DNA of 64,000 nt from Hyphomicrobiaceae bacterium (GTDB taxonomy: Bacteria > Pseudomonadota > Alphaproteobacteria > Rhizobiales > Hyphomicrobiaceae). Where the stretch lies: NCBI GenBank assembly GCA_020638055.1, contig JACKJH010000006.1, positions 1 through 64,000 of the forward strand, in the 5' to 3' direction. Under the pieces are notes generated by a model. The model saw only the letters and a program-made list of their open reading frames with translations. It searched no databases and was not told the DNA's origin. Numbering within the stretch: position 1 is the stretch's first letter; each line of letters opens with the position of its first letter. Below, in pieces: positions 63,011-64,000 of the stretch. A program made the translations under genes and the position numbers.

Positions 63011-64000
63011 TTACTGTTTCGTGGTCGTTACCTTGCTTGGATCATCAAGGCTGTCAGAGCCTTCAAATTGGGCCGGTCCCAGCTCGAACACGGCCATTGC
63101 ACGCTCGAATTCCTTGGCTTGCGCAATGAGTGAATCGGTAGAAGCTTGAACGATGGCATTACCCTCGTCGTTGCCTTGTCCGATCATCTGGTCGTAGCGC
63201 TCCACCTTTTCGGCGCGGGCTCTTAATGCAGCCATCTTCTCGACCGTGGCATCAAGCGCCTTGCGGACGGCGGCGTCGGTCCGTGGCGATTTCGCCTTGA
63301 CGAGATCGGAGACAGACGGCCCTTTAACTTCGTTGCCGTCGATGCGCTTGTAGGTTCCCAAGTAGACATTGCGGATGCCAATGACATCAAAGTAGTGCGA
63401 GTTGTGCGTATTGTCAGAAAAGCAATCCTGCTCTTCTTCAGGATCATGCAAAAGCAACCCAAGCTTCATGCGCTCACCCGCCAACTCTCCATAGGAGAGC
63501 GATCCCAGACCAGTGAAGATTGTTTTGAGACCCGCGTTTCCTTTAGCCACCGTTACGGCCTTGCGGGCGTCACCGTCCTTACCCCACTGACCCGCCATCC
63601 AGACCAGATCGTCAACGAGTAGATCAGTCACCGCCTTGACATAGGCGGCGCGGCGGTCGCAATTGCCGCCGGTGCAGTTTTTGGTGTCGAAGTCGGTTGC
63701 CCGACGGATGCCTGCGCCTGCATCTGTGCCGTTGAGGTCCTGTCCCCACAAAAGGAATTCGATGGCGTGATAACCGGTCGCGACATTGGCCTCTACACCA
63801 CCAGCTTCCTGAAGTTTTTCCGCCAGGACGGCCTTGGTGATCGTTGACAGGTCAACAGCCTCGCCGCCGATCATTATCGATTTTGAAGCGATCACGTTGG
63901 CGGTGAAGAGCGGGTTTTCCGGATTGTCCAAGCCATACGAGGAATCGACATAGTCGATAAGTCCTTCGTCCAGCGGCCAAGCGTTTACCTTGCCCTCCCA
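63011..64000 (-). CDS. imelysin-family (M75) iron-uptake protein, N-terminus outside the window
   Basis: The frame is open from 64000 to the TAA at 63011, so at least 329 residues are coded here, and the N-terminus with its signal peptide lies beyond the right edge. The family motif G-x-H-x(2)-E is present as TGYHAIEFLLWG, and the NTHNSHYFDVIGIRNVYLG segment is typical of imelysin-like proteins. The segment CTGGNCDRRAAYVKAVTDLL matches the region around the helical core. Imelysin proteins are periplasmic or outer membrane helical proteins of bacterial iron uptake, named for a peptidase-like motif. It is the first of three leftward genes with the porin and the DUF1111 gene. Confidence 0.9.
   Translation of the reverse strand, partial: WEGKVNAWPLDEGLIDYVDSSYGLDNPENPLFTANVIASKSIMIGGEAVDLSTITKAVLAEKLQEAGGVEANVATGYHAIEFLLWGQDLNGTDAGAGIRRATDFDTKNCTGGNCDRRAAYVKAVTDLLVDDLVWMAGQWGKDGDARKAVTVAKGNAGLKTIFTGLGSLSYGELAGERMKLGLLLHDPEEEQDCFSDNTHNSHYFDVIGIRNVYLGTYKRIDGNEVKGPSVSDLVKAKSPRTDAAVRKALDATVEKMAALRARAEKVERYDQMIGQGNDEGNAIVQASTDSLIAQAKEFERAMAVFELGPAQFEGSDSLDDPSKVTTTKQ

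Overview
The window looks like a chromosomal segment from a methylotrophic alphaproteobacterium of the order Hyphomicrobiales, probably near Hyphomicrobiaceae. The evidence is a serine-cycle gene block of the type II methylotroph kind (serine-glyoxylate aminotransferase, malyl-CoA lyase, both malate thiokinase subunits, a divergent PEP carboxylase), together with alphaproteobacterial gene orders (rpsT next to dnaA; echA, mutM and ubiE close together) and many RIME-like intergenic repeats. No rRNA, tRNA, CRISPR array or transposase gene was recognised.

Region by region: 1-12.4 kb is the replication block, leftward in the ancestral order rpsT, rhodanese gene, dnaA, dnaN, recF, gyrB. It is interrupted between dnaN and recF by a polymorphic-toxin deaminase with an in-frame amber codon and its coupled immunity-like gene. 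A base-poor-in-GC trypsin-like peptidase gene follows gyrB. The dnaA upstream region holds a CtrA-type motif and DnaA-box-like sites. 12.7-21.9 kb holds two pairs of small paralogous membrane proteins, housekeeping genes (enoyl-CoA hydratase, mutM, ubiE, an FmdB zinc ribbon), a cysteine-rich regulator beside a cytochrome P460, and an outer membrane protein. 21.9-27.7 kb is a eukaryotic-like signalling module: PP2C phosphatase and FHA protein in one operon, divergent from a membrane Ser/Thr kinase with a WD40 domain, then a TPR protein. 27.8-30.7 kb has a membrane-anchored nuclease-like protein and a D-lactate dehydrogenase-type flavoprotein. 30.9-36.4 kb is a secreted-protein island in which a DUF2541-like domain occurs three, one and four times in three exported proteins around a membrane-anchored polysaccharide-lyase-14-like protein.

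36.5-45.6 kb is the serine-cycle block, all leftward: an atypical response regulator that lacks its phosphoacceptor aspartate, then sgaA (ended by its own terminator), mclA, mtkA, mtkB and a divergent ppc. Together these turn glyoxylate and serine, PEP and bicarbonate, and malate into glycine, oxaloacetate, malyl-CoA and then acetyl-CoA plus glyoxylate. 46.3-53.1 kb is a sucrose block: sucrose-phosphate synthase with a C-terminal phosphatase-like domain, a separate sucrose phosphatase, fructokinase and sucrose synthase, as in organisms that make sucrose as a compatible solute or reserve. 53.5-59.7 kb has a small exported protein, a LysR regulator, a permease and a second, canonical ppc. 60-64 kb is an iron-related operon (partial imelysin, porin, di-heme DUF1111 protein) that runs off the right edge.

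Three families of palindromic repeats are spread through the window. Most copies are bounded by CTAG, and six genes end in a stop codon that lies inside a repeat. This suggests short mobile elements that insert at CTAG and are tolerated at gene ends.
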